Shown here in pieces: positions 12,440 to 24,503 of a DNA stretch of 64,000 nt; the first letter of the stretch is position 1, and each line of letters opens with the position of its first letter. The stretch is from NCBI RefSeq assembly GCF_964656455.1, contig NC_135716.1, positions 77,352,484-77,416,483 on the forward strand. Reading direction: 5' to 3'. Source of the DNA: Halichoerus grypus. Taxonomy: Eukaryota > Chordata > Mammalia > Carnivora > Phocidae. The notes under the pieces were generated by a model, which was not told where the DNA came from, searched no databases, and saw only the letters and a program-made list of their open reading frames with translations. The position numbers were made by a program, and so were the translations under genes.

Positions 12440-13990
12440 CTTTACTTGAATATAATTCATTCATTCATTCATGTGCACATTCAAAATATTTGAGTGCCTA
12501 CTTTGTGCTAGGTATTTTGTAGGCATTGGAAATCAATGAGCAAATAAAACAGAAAATACTAGCCTCAGGGTGCTTACTTTTCTTGGGAGGAAAGAACAAA
12601 GACATAAATCCATGTGTGGAATAGCAGGGAGATAGTTGTGGTGCTCTTGTGCAAGGCTGGGGACGTAAGTTGTGCTGCTATATAGGGTGGGTGGAGGCTC
12701 ACCTGAGGGGTGTTTGAACAGAGACCAGAAGTGAGGGAAGGAACCATCTAGGGACAGAGCATTCCAAGCAGAGTGCAAAGGCCCTGAGGTAGAAACTAAG
12801 TTGGTGAGTTGTGTTTAAGGAACAGTAGGGAGCTAGTTGGGATGAAGTTCAGGGTGAATGGAGAGCAGCAGAAAGATGTGGGCTGTGGTGGGTAGTTAGT
12901 GGAGACACTGTAGTAACTTTGGCCTCATTCAGAGTGAAAGAAGAACGATACTGGGAATTTTGAGCTGAGGAGTGACAGATCTGATTTATGTTTAAAAGGA
13001 TCATTCTGGCTTTGAATTATTCAGTAGGGAGAAGGGAAGAATCCTAGAGGCCAGGGTAATGGAGGTGAGGAGGAGAAGTATTCCTATTCTGGATATGTGT
13101 TGAAAATAGGATTTCCTGAAGAACTGATTTGTAAGGTGGGAGAAAGACAGAGGAGAAGAATGACTTCCAAGTTCTTGGCCTAGATGAGTGGGTCTTCATA
13201 GAGGATTTTGCAATTTTTCCTTCCCTGGGCATCACTTGGCAACATGTGGAGGCATTTTTGATTGTATAGCTGGGGAACAGGACATGCTACAGAAATCCAC
13301 TGGGGAGAGGCCTGGGATGCTGCTAAACATCCTATAACACATGATACTCCCCCACTCCCAATAATTAGCCAGCCCCAAATGTCAACAGGGCCAAGACTGG
13401 TTTGGCACTGGCCCAGAAGAACAGGTTTCATTTACAGATGTGGAAAATGCAGGAGGTGTGGCTGGGAGAAGCGGGAACTCCATCTGGACATGTCAGACTG
13501 GAGGTGCCTGTTGGATATTCGAGGGGAGAGACAGGCCACTGGGTATGTGAGTTTGGAGTTGAGCAGAGGCCCAGACTGGAGATCAATTTTGGGTGTCTTC
13601 ATTGTGTGGATAAGATTTAAGTCCACCTGATGGACTTGGAGATGAATAAGGAAGGTGTAGATAGAACAAAAAAAGGATCTAGTACTTGATTCCTAACTCA
13701 CTCAGACCTCAGGAGATTTCCAGATGAGAAGGAAACTGAAGAGAGACTTAGAAATGGCAGGTGAATGACAAGAACCTAGAGAAAGTGTTCCAGAAGCTCA
13801 AGAACAGTTTTAGGTCCTAAGGAGTGATCAACTATGTTCAATACTTTTGAGAAGTCAAGTGAGATAAGGATGCAAACTGAACATTAAACTTTGTACACTA
13901 GTCATCAGTGACCTTCCTAGCAAGTTCTCTAGGCACAAACACGGGCGAAAGCCCAGTTACATCAGCATCAAGAGACATTGTGTGAGAAAA
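12440..13990 (-). mobile_element. Long L2 (LINE2) relic, minus strand, interrupted by MER20
   Basis: Begins with reversed L2 3' terminus ATTCATTCATTCATTCATG…GAGTGCCTACTTTGTGCTAGG. It runs backwards through the coding region: …CAAAGGCCCTGAGGTAG…, …GATCATTCTGGCTTTG…, …TTCTTGGCCTAGATGAG… After the MER20 insertion it resumes with …GACATGTCAGACTGGAGGTG… to about 13990. The minus-strand translation contains L2 polymerase-like phrases (SNRHLQSDMS; RISNRHL). Confidence 0.78.
13185..13415 (+). mobile_element. MER20 hAT-Charlie element, plus strand
   Basis: Matches the MER20 order: …CATCACTTGGCAACATGTGG…, GGAGAGGCCTGGGATGCTGC, TAAACATCCTATAACACATG, CCAGCCCCAAATGTCAACAG. It lies inside the L2 relic, whose sequence resumes on the other side. 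Confidence 0.82.
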
Positions 13991-14194
13991 AGAGTAGGAC
14001 AGTGGCAACAGGTAATATCCCAAGAAGGCAATAAAAATGCCCAAATCCCAAACTTTGAGGAAATATTTTCGTGTAGTTGTTTTCAATCTTGCTTGTACAT
14101 ATCTGCATACACAATGGGATGTGACATTAGTGTATATGCAGTTTAGTTGCACTTCTATTTTTTCTTACTTAATTTTTATGTTTTTAACTGTATT

Positions 14195-14757
14195 ATTTTC
14201 ACCACACAATTAATAGCTTAAACCACACAACTTCATTGTCTTATAGTTCTAGGGGTCAGAATTTTAGTATGGTCTCACTTGGCTAAAATTAAGGTGTGGG
14301 CAGGACTGTTTCTTTTCTGAATTCTTGAGGAGAGAATCAATTTGTGCTCATTTGAGTTGTTGGCAGAATTCAGTTCCCTGTGATTTTAAGACTGTAAGCT
14401 CAGGGCTAGTCCCAGCTTCTAGAGGTGGTCTGCATTCCTTGGCACATGGCTCCCTCGCACCATCTTCAAAACCAGCAGTGGTGGGGTGAGTCCCTCTGCA
14501 AGTCTGAGTCTTTGCTCTTCCTTTTTCTGTTACAACTCCCTGATGGACTCGTTTGCTTTCTTTTTCCACTTCTAAAGACTCATGTAATTATATCCCACCC
14601 ATATAATCCACCCAGATAATGTCCTCATTTCAAAGTCCTTAACCTTAATAACATCTGCAAAAGTCCCTTTTGCTATTTAATGTAACATACTCATTCACAG
14701 GTTCTGGGGATTAGTGCATTGATATCTTTGGGTGACCATTATTCTGCCTACTACAAT
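14195..14757 (-). mobile_element. MLT1-type (ERVL-MaLR) LTR relic, minus strand
   Basis: Reads as a reversed MaLR LTR: …TTCTAGGGGTCAGAATTT…, …CTAAAATTAAGGTGTGGGCAGG…, …CTTAATAACATCTGCAAAAG…, …TTCACAGGTTCTGGGGATTAG…, ending …ATTCTGCCTACTACAA. It is an old, diverged non-coding LTR with no internal retroviral sequence next to it. Confidence 0.7.
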
Positions 14758-15174
14758 AACATTAAACATTCTTTGATAACATAATTTAATGGGTGTATAT
14801 AATTAACTATGTGAATGTATTAGAATTAAATAAACATTGTTTTCATTTTTGGATATTTTTACATTTTTAAATTTTGCTATCTTAAGTAATATTATGACAT
14901 CATTTGCCTTCACTTTTTGTTATATTCTTAAGTGAAATTATTTACATCTTTTTGACATTAGCTGGCAGAACTTATTTTCTCCCCATTTTCTGCCTTCCAA
15001 GTCATTTTCTCAGCTGCAAGGAACATGGGCACCTGTCATTTTCAGTCCTAGGACAATTGCCTAAATGACTTATGGATGAATCAAGTGATCTTTTTAAATT
15101 AATATTTTAATCCACTCATGGTTGTTAATATTGCAATGGTCTTTGGTCTCTCCCTTTTCTAAATCATCTTGTGT

Positions 15175-15305
15175 ACAACCACCAGATAAGACAGAAAAGG
15201 AAACTGGGGCACAGAGAGGTTAAGCTACTTGGTAAAGATCAAACAGCCAGTGAGTGGAGGAGCCAGGATTAGACCCAGGAGTCTGGAGCCAGATTATACA
15301 CCCAA
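15175..15305 (-). mobile_element. MIR SINE, minus strand
   Basis: GGAAACTGGGGCACAGAGAGG, TTAAGCTACTTGG, CAAACAGCCAGTGAGTGG and AGTCTGGAGCCAGA form a well-preserved reversed MIR. Confidence 0.85.
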
Positions 15306-15322
15306 TCTCTGTACTTGCCTCC

Positions 15323-15350
15323 TTTTATTTATTTATTTATTTATTTTTTT
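15323..15350. repeat. (TTTA)n simple repeat
   Basis: About six TTTA units followed by a T run. Confidence 0.9.
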
Positions 15351-15609
15351 GTATTCCTTTCCTGACTGCTTCTTTTTTCAAAGCCAAGTAGAAGTAACCT
15401 CTGTCTTTCCCCTATAGGTTTCCACTGTGTGTCCCCAGTAATTTTGTGACACCTCTGTGGATGGTTCTCTCTACTACATCTAGTTTGTAAGGATCGTGAA
15501 GGACCTGTGTTTACTACTAACAACACTATGACCTATAACTCACTTTAAGTATTTACATGCAGAAAAGTAGTGGCCATTTAGACAACTGTCCTAAGCCCTG
15601 GACCAGAAT

Positions 15610-15740
15610 ATCTCCTGGGGATATACCTCAAAGAAGTTGTTGTAAAGAGTAAATAGGATGATTTATATAAAGCCGCTAGATCAGTGCTTGGCAAGCATTA
15701 AATGCCACAGAAGTGTTTGCTGTTACTGTTTGGGTGATTG
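15610..15740 (+). mobile_element. MIR 3' half, plus strand
   Basis: GTTGTTGTAAAGAGTAAATAGG…, TCAGTGCTTGGCAAGC and ATTAAATGCCAC… follow the 3' half of MIR. Confidence 0.65.
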
Positions 15741-15749
15741 TCTTGAAGG

Positions 15750-16400
15750 AGGATTGAATACCACCAAGTACAAATAGGAATCTGAGGGTAGAAGGCAGGT
15801 GAGGAGAGTGTACCAGGTAGGTGGAAATATGACGGGTTTGTGAGTAAAGGTGTTTAGGTATGAAATTTATACAACTGCCCCATCACAGGCAAGAAGGGGG
15901 TGCGAAGGTAAGAAATCATGTTAAGTCCCACATCACAGTGGGCCTTATATGGTGTGCTAAACTGTCTTGTTGATAAGGAGGAGCTAAGAGGTGATTTAAT
16001 CAGAGTTATGCTTTAGAAAGATTTCCTGGCAATTGTCTAATAAATGGCTGCATGCATTCAAAATGAGAGGCATCTAAAGAAATCAATTAAGAAAAGAGAA
16101 TGAACACAACTGCATTGGGGCAGGCAGGGGAGGTATATGAAGAAGGTAGAAGTTACACCAACTGATGTCTTGAGTGGACAGGAGGGTGAAAGGAGGCACT
16201 GGATCTACTGAGTGAATAATGACGTTATTCTCTGGACCATGCACCCGGAAGGGGGGGCTGGAGGGAATGCGATGCAATGCTGAGTTCCAGGTGCCACAGG
16301 ACACCCAGGTGGAGATGTCTAGTAGGCAGCTGGAAATGCAGGTCTGCCCCGGCTGAATCAATTGGAAAGTCATAAGCATGGATAGATAGATAGTGGTCAA
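15750..16400 (-). mobile_element. L2 relic, minus strand
   Basis: Reversed L2 coding region with GGGCCTTATATGGTGTGC, AGAAAGATTTCCTGGC, ACACCCAGGTGGAGATGTC and TAGTAGGCAGCTGGAAATGC. The minus-strand frame reads LLDISTWVS, an L2 polymerase landmark. It covers the same segment as the L2 at 12.4-14.0 kb, so it is a separate insertion. Confidence 0.78.
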
Positions 16401-17759
16401 AGTGGAGGGTGAGGTTTTATAGTAATTATTTCTTTGAATGGCAATTAAACTGCAAGCACAGTTAACATTCAATCATATATTGGGAAAGAATGTAATTAGA
16501 AGGCTATATTGTGTGTTTGGAAATGCAGAACTTGAGTGACAGTAAGAATAGCTATTTAGTGACAGAATTAGAAGAGGCAGGAGGTGGTGGGATGGAGAAG
16601 CATTAAAATAGATATCCTTTTTCCAGAAATGGAAATTTTCCTTAACTGTTTGGACATTTTCCCTCACATCCCTTCTAGATGTATCTACAACCTCAGCTGC
16701 TATCTGCCACATTAAATTTTAGACACTCTTGGATTAACAGATTGAATGTTAATATGGACACTAATCCCAAAGGCTGTCTCACATAATAAAATTTAAACCC
16801 CCCTAAGATTCAGTTACTCAGTCGTACTGGTTGAGGACTCATTCTGAAATCGAATGGCTATTCTGATGCATTGTTATGCCCCCTTTGTCCTGCAGGTGTC
16901 ACCATTAACTCACAGTCCTGGCCTCAGCCCAGCCCTCGCGCAGCTAGTGAGGCCAAGCATTCGTCCACACAGGCCTTGCCTGTGTCCTGTGTCATGTGTC
17001 CAATGCAGGCATATTGGGAAGATTCTGAGGACAGATTATATAGTAAAATGAGGGAGACACTTATATTCTAGTGAAACTTTTATTTGGGTGAGAGGAAAAC
17101 TGTATATAGAATAGAATTTCAGATGGAGAAATATCTGGATTTTTGGTATTCTCTGCTGCCAAACTGTAGAGACTAGCAGGTCATTTTAATAGACAGCAAA
17201 TTATCTGGGTTGGGTTTTCCAATTTCTTATTTGTCACAACTCTATATGATCAGTGTTTGTGCTTTTAGGGCAAATCTGTAGAGAGGCTCAAATCAAGGGT
17301 GAGTATGCACATTTACCAGGTAATATGGCTGTCTGAGGTCCTGTTTTCTGCTTGTCACAGAAGTGATCTTTGAACATGGACACTTTCTGCTTTTTAGCAG
17401 CGGCCCAATGCTCTGCTGAGAGGAGAGACAGATCAGCAGAACTTTCCCTGAGCCAGAGATCACGGATTTTGGGGTGGTGTCTCTGACTGGCTATCATTTG
17501 AACCTGGCTGATCCTTATGGCACCATCTCGATTTTCCTTCTGTTGAAAGGAAACTGCTTACCAAAATATTTGAGTGAAAAGAGATGTTATATTAAGTTGG
17601 ATACATATTTCTGACTGTGTGTAATTCTGGATATATAGAGAGAGGCAGAAATGGGCAGCAAAAGAATGTTATAGGTGGTAATTACTGGGGGGTGGGATTT
17701 TGAGAGTTTTTTAAAGGCACTTTTTTGTATTGTTTGAATTTTCCTCAGGTAATATATCA

Positions 17760-17905
17760 TTTTTTAAAACAGCTTTATTGAAGTATAACTTATATACCAC
17801 AAAACTCACCCATTTCAAAGCAATATGTAACTTTTACAAAAGCTGTCACACCTTTAAAAATCATGAACAGATCAGACAAAAGATAAAATGGGCTTCACAG
17901 AGCAT
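17760..17905 (-). mobile_element. Old L1 3'-end-like fragment
   Basis: AAAACAGCTTTATTGAAGTA followed by …ACTCACCCATTTCAAAGC… resembles reversed L1M 3' UTR, as at 560-775. Confidence 0.5.
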
Positions 17906-18966
17906 GCCTTTCCTGTACTTTACTGTTGTGGGAAAAGTGAGATGTGTGGAGACTTTTAAAAGATTTTTCTGTATGAAGGTGACATATAAGCTCAACTAGC
18001 AATTTTTAAAAACAAAAGCAATGTTTGCTTTAAAACTGTTCTTCCTTCTTTTCAGCTTTCAGTCCCTGGGCACAGGGACAATGCCATACGCCTTTGTTTC
18101 AATAAAGCAAGGCGTGCAATTCAACAACTTTGGTGTTTTCTGGGATAGTTCAGAACTTTGGCGTTTTTAACCTTAAACTTTTTCAAAGACTCCAAAAGTT
18201 TCAAGATTGCAGTCTTGGGTTGGAAAACTCCCAAGAGCAATTTCCTAAAAAATTGTGCTGTTTCTATTTCAGGAGAGAAACTGATCACATAATAGAATTT
18301 GATTTACAGAATTTCCTGTTCTGTAACTAGGCACAAACTAAAAGTAAAAGAAGCATTTCATCAAAGCAACTAAACTGTTCAGAGGATACTTCTGAAAGAC
18401 AAGTAAAGAATTGAGGAAAACTTATTTTATATTAATGGTTTTATTTTCTTCAGTTAATGATGGCATCATGAGAAAAATTACACCCAAAGTGAAAATCTAG
18501 TGTTTCACATTTATATGATTTCTTTGACTCCATATTAAGTGGGAAAATTTGCCCAAATGTTGAGAGTTGTGATGATCTTTCAAAAAGTCCAGAGAAAGAG
18601 ATTTAAGGAAGGTTTTTGAAAAGCTCATATTGTAACAGTTTAATTACCTTGATAATGATATGTCAAGTAAGAAGGTTATAAGAATGTATAATAATGATTA
18701 CATTTAAAGCAAGGTCATACATCAAATGGTATAATTCCAGTTTTAACTTGGGAGTCGTGAGAGGCTTGGTGATGTACATCTGTGAAATGACCACTCACTG
18801 TAGGCAGCCCCATAGATCCATTTGAGTATGCCCTTATCGTTCTGCAAAAGCCTCTGTCCATTTCAGTTACAGGCTGCAAGCGTTTATCCAAGGGTCTGGG
18901 CTTGGTGGGGTTTCTAACTTGAGGTTAACTTCTATTTTCTCCATTGTTCTTTTTAAAGATTCTCTT

Positions 18967-19166
18967 TTAAAAAGATTTATTTATTTTAGAGAGAGAAAGA
19001 GAGAGCAAAGAGAGGAGCAGAGAGAGATGGAGAGAGAGAATCTCAAGCAGACTCCCTACTGAGCACAGAGCCCCGATGTGGGATTTGATCTCAGGACCCT
19101 AAGATCATGAGCTGAGCTGAAATCAGGAGTCAGATGCTTAACTGACTGAGCCACTCAGGCACCCCT
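18967..19166 (-). mobile_element. Can-SINE, minus strand
   Basis: AAAGATTTATTTATTTTAGAG, a long GA tract, …GATCTCAGGACCCTAAGATCATG…, ending ACTGAGCCACTCAGGCACCCC. It is a diverged, older copy. Confidence 0.94.
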
Positions 19167-19589
19167 TTCATTAAATACTCTTGGAGATTTTCCTCTTCCA
19201 GGCTTTGTTTTCATCTTTGGAAGATCAGAGAATTTTCAGATTTCTTTCAGGGATTAAAAAAAAAAAATCTAGCTTGTTCTAGTTCACTCTTTTACTGTTT
19301 TGATTTAAAATTCTTCTCTTTCTACTGCTCAGGCTCATCTCTGGGCTTGAGGGACCTGCTGTACAGAGGGGGCAAGGTCGTATTTATCCACCTTAAAATA
19401 TGAATATGGAAGTCTCCTTGGGAACAATTGACCGAAGATGTACAAATGGGTAGTAGGGGATACGTTTGTAATAACATTTCTAGGACAAAGTCAACTTGCG
19501 TTTTCATAAGGGCATGGCATATTAATCTTAAAGGGTGTTGGGTCATTAAGTTCAGCACTTCCCATTTGTGTTTTGCCTTGTTTTGTTTT

Positions 19590-19695
19590 TTAGTTGATAA
19601 AATTAAGAACCGGATAAAGTAACTGATTTTCTCAACATCACAAGGCAAATTAATGGCAGGCCAAAATTGGAACTCAGGATTTTAGATCACCAATT
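19590..19695 (-). mobile_element. MIR relic, minus strand
   Basis: TTGATAAAATTAAGAACCGG…, …AATTAATGGCAGGCC… and TTGGAACTCAGGATTTTAG follow a reversed MIR core. Confidence 0.5.
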
Positions 19696-20297
19696 ATTTT
19701 CCAGTATGCCAAGACTGCTGGCCCATGCCAACTGCATATATAACTTGATAAAGAGAAAATTTCTTTTTTAAAATACAGTTTTACAATTGTTCTTAAGAAA
19801 TATTAATAGAGAATAGAAATGGATAAATATTGAAGATGCTTCACAACTTTCTTTTCTTATATATGAGTATTTTTTTAAATCTATATCATTCATAAATCCT
19901 AATATCTGATCAATTTTGCACTTAACATTTCTTTAGACATATCACAGATATTTAACTATGCTCCTGTTGTTATCATGTTTCTCCCATACTGCAGAATGCA
20001 CAACTGGTTCTTCATAAATATATGGTTTTAAATTATCACTAAAATAATTATCTTTTTCTTATGGTGAAGCTTGATCTCATAAAAAGATACCACTCTTGTA
20101 GGTAATTCCATTTTTAGATAATGAGACTAAATGAAGTAGTAAGTTAATATGTTTTCCACAAGGAAAAATTATTTCATTATATGGAAGAGATTTCTATAAT
20201 GTATAAATTACAATTGAAAAAAAAAGTATTATTTTTTTTTTAATGAAAAATGGACTTCTCTGCTGGTTTGTTTCATTCTTTCCACTATAATTTCTTT

Positions 20298-20485
20298 CTT
20301 TTTTTTTTTTTAAAGATTTTATTTATTTTTTTTTGAGAGAGAGAGCAAGAGCAGAGGGAAGAGGCAGAGGGAAAAGCAGACTCCTCGCTGAGCAGGGAGC
20401 CTGATGTGGGGTTTGATCCCAGGACCCTGGGATTATGACCTGAGCCAAAGGCAGATGCTTAACCAACTGAGCCCCCAGGTGCCCC
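20298..20485 (-). mobile_element. Can-SINE, minus strand
   Basis: T-run, AAAGATTTTATTTATT, GA-rich tract, …CTCGCTGAGCAGGGAGCCTG…, ending CAACTGAGCCCCCAGGTGCCCC. Confidence 0.95.
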
Positions 20486-22285
20486 ACCAATGACATTCTT
20501 GCTTGTATTTCTTCTCATTCAATCAGCATAAGAATAATCAAATCATATTTCAATATTTCTACTTTCCTAATGGTCAAACCAGCCTCTTATTCCGAAGTTT
20601 CTGTTTATAAAAATTTCTTACACTAAAATCCTGGAATCACATTTTATTTCCCATTTTGTTTTATCTTTTGTATTACCCTTTAATCCTTTTCTTCCTCCTT
20701 CCTCCTTTCCCTATCTGCACCTTTCTTCATTATGTGCCAATTGCAATGGCCACCTACTGGGTTTTTCTGCCACGATTATTTCTCCTGTCTACTTCATTCT
20801 TTGTATCTCTGTCAGATTTATCTTTAGCCACTTTCTATCTCATTAATATATAATTGCTCCCATGCCACCTGCAGGGTTGAAACCAGATTCTCTCCTCTCT
20901 CATTGTTAAGTTACTGTGTAATCTAACCTGTCAGTCATCTTTTACTTCCATACTGCATGTAGTCCTTTAGTGAGGTTAGTTTTTTTCTGCTATGATTTAT
21001 GCTGTTTTCCCATCACTGGCCTCTTTCTCTTGTTCTCTCTATAAGAGTTCCTCCAGATACAAATCAAGGTTCTTTGAACATGTTCCCTGACAGCTTCAAT
21101 CCATAGTGATCTCTGTCACCTTCAACCAACCCAAGCAGCTGCATCTCACAGTTTAGAAGACATTATGTGCTGTGGTTTTTGCACAAGCTTAGGTCTTGAT
21201 CCCCACAAGCATTGTGCCCTCATTGAGAATAGGGACTCTGATGGTCTCTGACATGGCATAAGCAATATATGCCCAGCTGGAGCTCCAGGAGCACTACTAC
21301 AATAATTACATTTCAGGGTGGGTTTCTACCTGTGGGGTTACTATAACCCCACAGAAGCTCTTATTCATTTGATATGGGAGTTGACTGTTATTTCTTATTT
21401 GTGCTTAAAAAAGATTAACATGTTAAAGAAGCCTATGATAAAAGCAAAACAAGATAAGTTGACTGTGAAGTCAAAGAACAGCACTATTAAGAAACCTGTC
21501 TGTAGGCTTAAAGAGGTTTGTTGGGGATACAAGCTTGCCATTATACGAAGATAAATTAAGGAACTAACTACACTAAACAGAAACAATCTGTTAAAGCCAA
21601 CATTAGTCAAACCCAAATTATGTTTCTTTTGATTGAGCACCCAACTATGAAGGCATAGAGTGGAGAACAAAAACAGTTCTTTGCCTTCAGCTGTTAATTT
21701 ACAAGGGCTCAAAAAATATGGTCATTAATATATTATTGATCAGAAGCTGATCTTCGTAAACTGGAAGCAACAGTTACAATGTACTAGACTGCAATTAATC
21801 TCAGTTTTTTCTCTGAAGCTAGTTGAAAGCTTGTCACCAGTTAGGAAATAGAACAAGTTCATATAAAACTGTCTGTGGATAAAACATATAAAGAGCATTT
21901 ACACATATAATAATACTATCACTCATCTTTGATATGCCATACAAAGCAAGCATGATGAATTTTATTTTGCACTAGCATTTCAGAAAGAGCAAATCTCCTG
22001 CTCTGGCAAAGAAGCCAGACCAAGTCTAAGAAACCGTGAGTAAGACATAGTTAAATCTATCTAAAATGGCTAGAAAAGAGTTTTATTAACTGTTTTAGAG
22101 TCCTTTAACAATATTAGATATATATTATCTGTGCACTGTTAGTTTTAAGCTTATTTACAATAAAAGCACTTTGTACATTATATAATTAAAATTGGCTTCA
22201 TATATTTCAGCAAATTACAGCTCTAACATAGGGTCATATTCTATTGCTGCACATCAATGGTTCTCCATATAGCTTCTTATAAGGT

Positions 22286-23226
22286 ATCCAAGATCTATAA
22301 AGAACTTCTCAAACTCAACAGCCAAAAAACAAATAATCAAGTCAAAAAATGGGCAGAAGACATGAACAGACACTTCTCCAAAGAAGACATACAAGTGGCT
22401 AACACACATGAAAAAATGTTCATCATCATTAGCCATCAGGGAAATCCAAATCAAAACCACACTGAGATACCACCTCACACCAGTTAAAATGGCAAAAATT
22501 GACAAGGCAAGAAACAACAAATGTTGGAGAGGCTGTGGAGAAAGGGGAACCCTCTTACATTGTTGGTGGGAATGCAAGTTGGTACAGCCCCTTTGGAAAA
22601 CAGTGTGGAGGTGCCTCAGAAAATTAAAAATAGAGCTACCCTATGACCCAGCAATTGCACTTCTGGGTATTTACCCCAAAGACACAGATGTAGTGAAAAG
22701 AAGGGCCATATGCACCCCAATGTTCATAGCAGCAAAGTCCGCAATAGCCAAAGTGTGGAAAGAGCCGAGATGCCCTTTAACAGATGAATGGATAAAGAAG
22801 ATGTGGTCCACATATGCAATGGAATATTACTCAGCCATCAGAAAGGATGAATACCCAACTTTTACATCAACATGGATGGGACTGGAGGAGATTATGCTAA
22901 GTGAAATAAGTCAAGCAGAGAAAGTCAATTATCATATGGTTTCACTTATTTGTGGAACATAAGGAATAGCATGGAGGACATTAGGAGAAGGAAGGGAAAA
23001 ATGAAGGGAGGGAAATGGGAGGGAGAGATGAACCATCTGAGAAACAAACTGAAGGTTTTAGAGGGGAGGCGGGTGGGGGAATGGGTTAGCCTGGTGATGG
23101 GTATTAAGGAGGGCACGTACTGCATGGAGCACTGGGTGTTATACGAAAACAATGAATCATGAACACTACATCAAAAACTAATGATGTATGGTGACTAACA
23201 TAACATAACAAAATAAAATTAAAAAA
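22286..23226 (+). mobile_element. Young 5'-truncated L1 (ORF2 end and 3' UTR)
   Basis: Starts abruptly at GGTATCCAAGATCTATAAAG, runs through the ORF2 C-terminus and ends in an A-rich tail (AAAATAAAATTAAAAAAAG). The frame at 22408-22962 is uninterrupted for 184 codons, with landmarks such as [26 protein letters not shown] and EWIKKMW. The 3' UTR includes GAGCACTGGGTGTTATACG and AACTAATGATGTATGGTG. Low decay suggests a recent lineage-specific insertion. I could not find target-site duplications. Confidence 0.93.
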
Positions 23227-23231
23227 AGAAT

Positions 23232-23385
23232 AATTTGGAGAATTTGTGAAAAATAACAATGACTGTGCCTCACTCATGCTAATTAAATCAGAATCTCTGA
23301 GTGGGTGCTTCATATCCATGTTTAAAAAAAAAAAAGTTCTGGCAGTTATAATGTTCAACCAGGATTGAGAATTAGTAATGAAAGG
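23232..23385 (+). mobile_element. MER5A-like MITE portion
   Basis: GGAGAATTTGTGAAAAATAAC, AATTAAATCAGAATCTCTGAG and TGTTCAACCAGGATTGAGAA follow MER5A. CAATGGTTCTCC just left of the L1 at 22255 may be its other end, with the L1 inserted into it. Confidence 0.5.
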
Positions 23386-24503
23386 TTACATTGAATTGAA
23401 ATGATTGATACTGTTCTATTTACTTTTGTATTTTTTTCTTCAAAGAAGGAAGAAGACAGAATATGCTAAAACAAAATGAAAAGCAAATAATTAGAACTTT
23501 TTGATAATCAGAATAAATGATAAATGGGACTTAACAGTATCAATCTCTATGGCTTTGATAGCTTCTAATTCTTTTCTTTGTGGACTTTGGTATTGAAGTA
23601 GGGCCTTAGGGGCACTTTAACTCTTTTAGGGCACTGAGTGTTTATTTAATACATAATTTATACAGCTTAATCTATTTCTAGTGTCATGAAACAGTTAAAG
23701 GAGCCCTGGCAGCTTGCTACTACCAAAGAGTGACTTATAATATAGCCAATGACAAGAATAGAGATGATTGTATGACTATGGCTAGTTATATAATTTCTCA
23801 TCTCATTCTGGCAAATGAGAATAATAGGGTACACTCTAAGGAATGCTAATATTTTAAAACTAATTTTACATAGAAATATAAAGGGATCGAATGTCAATTT
23901 AAAGTGAAATGAAGAGCCATAAAATTTTTAAAATTATTTATCATGGTGGATTTTCTATCAATCCTTCTACCTTAAAGGAGAAATATAAATGAAAGTATAT
24001 TCTTGGAGAGACTGTAATTTATGTCTGCCAAAGCCAACATTCTCACAGAGACTCAGATTTAAATAGCAGCTTATCTGCTCAATGGGCCAAGTGAAAATCA
24101 ACTTCTTTCTGGAGTTGAATTTACATTTTTAATCAAAAATGGCTATGCAGTATTTCACAATCAGAACTCTACACTTTGCATCTTTTATATGAATTGAATA
24201 GAGAAATATGACTTGATTCTTTGATTTGAATTGGGTGATCCTGTTATTCATCTCAGAAGGATTTTCATAAATATAAAATTTGCTTTCTAGAATTGCATAA
24301 TTTTGTTTCAGAGAAAGCTGTAATAATATCATTTTTTGAGTCAGAAACATAAAGAAAACTTACCCAAAGCTGAATCTTTATCCTTTCAATTATTTTATTG
24401 TTGAAAAGACTACATCTTATTTTTCCTCAGTGATGATTCTAGATTGAAATTTTACATCCAAGTGTTTTAAAAAATTACTGAGAGGGTTTCAAAAACTATT
24501 ATA

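Noticed and set aside
14380..14400. ACTGTAAGC as a splice donor of a missed LRR exon
   Set aside because: The upstream frame has stops and no LRR pattern, and the segment belongs to an MLT1-type LTR.
22408..22962. 184-codon open frame as a host gene
   Set aside because: It is the C-terminus of L1 ORF2 in a 5'-truncated insertion, not a host gene.
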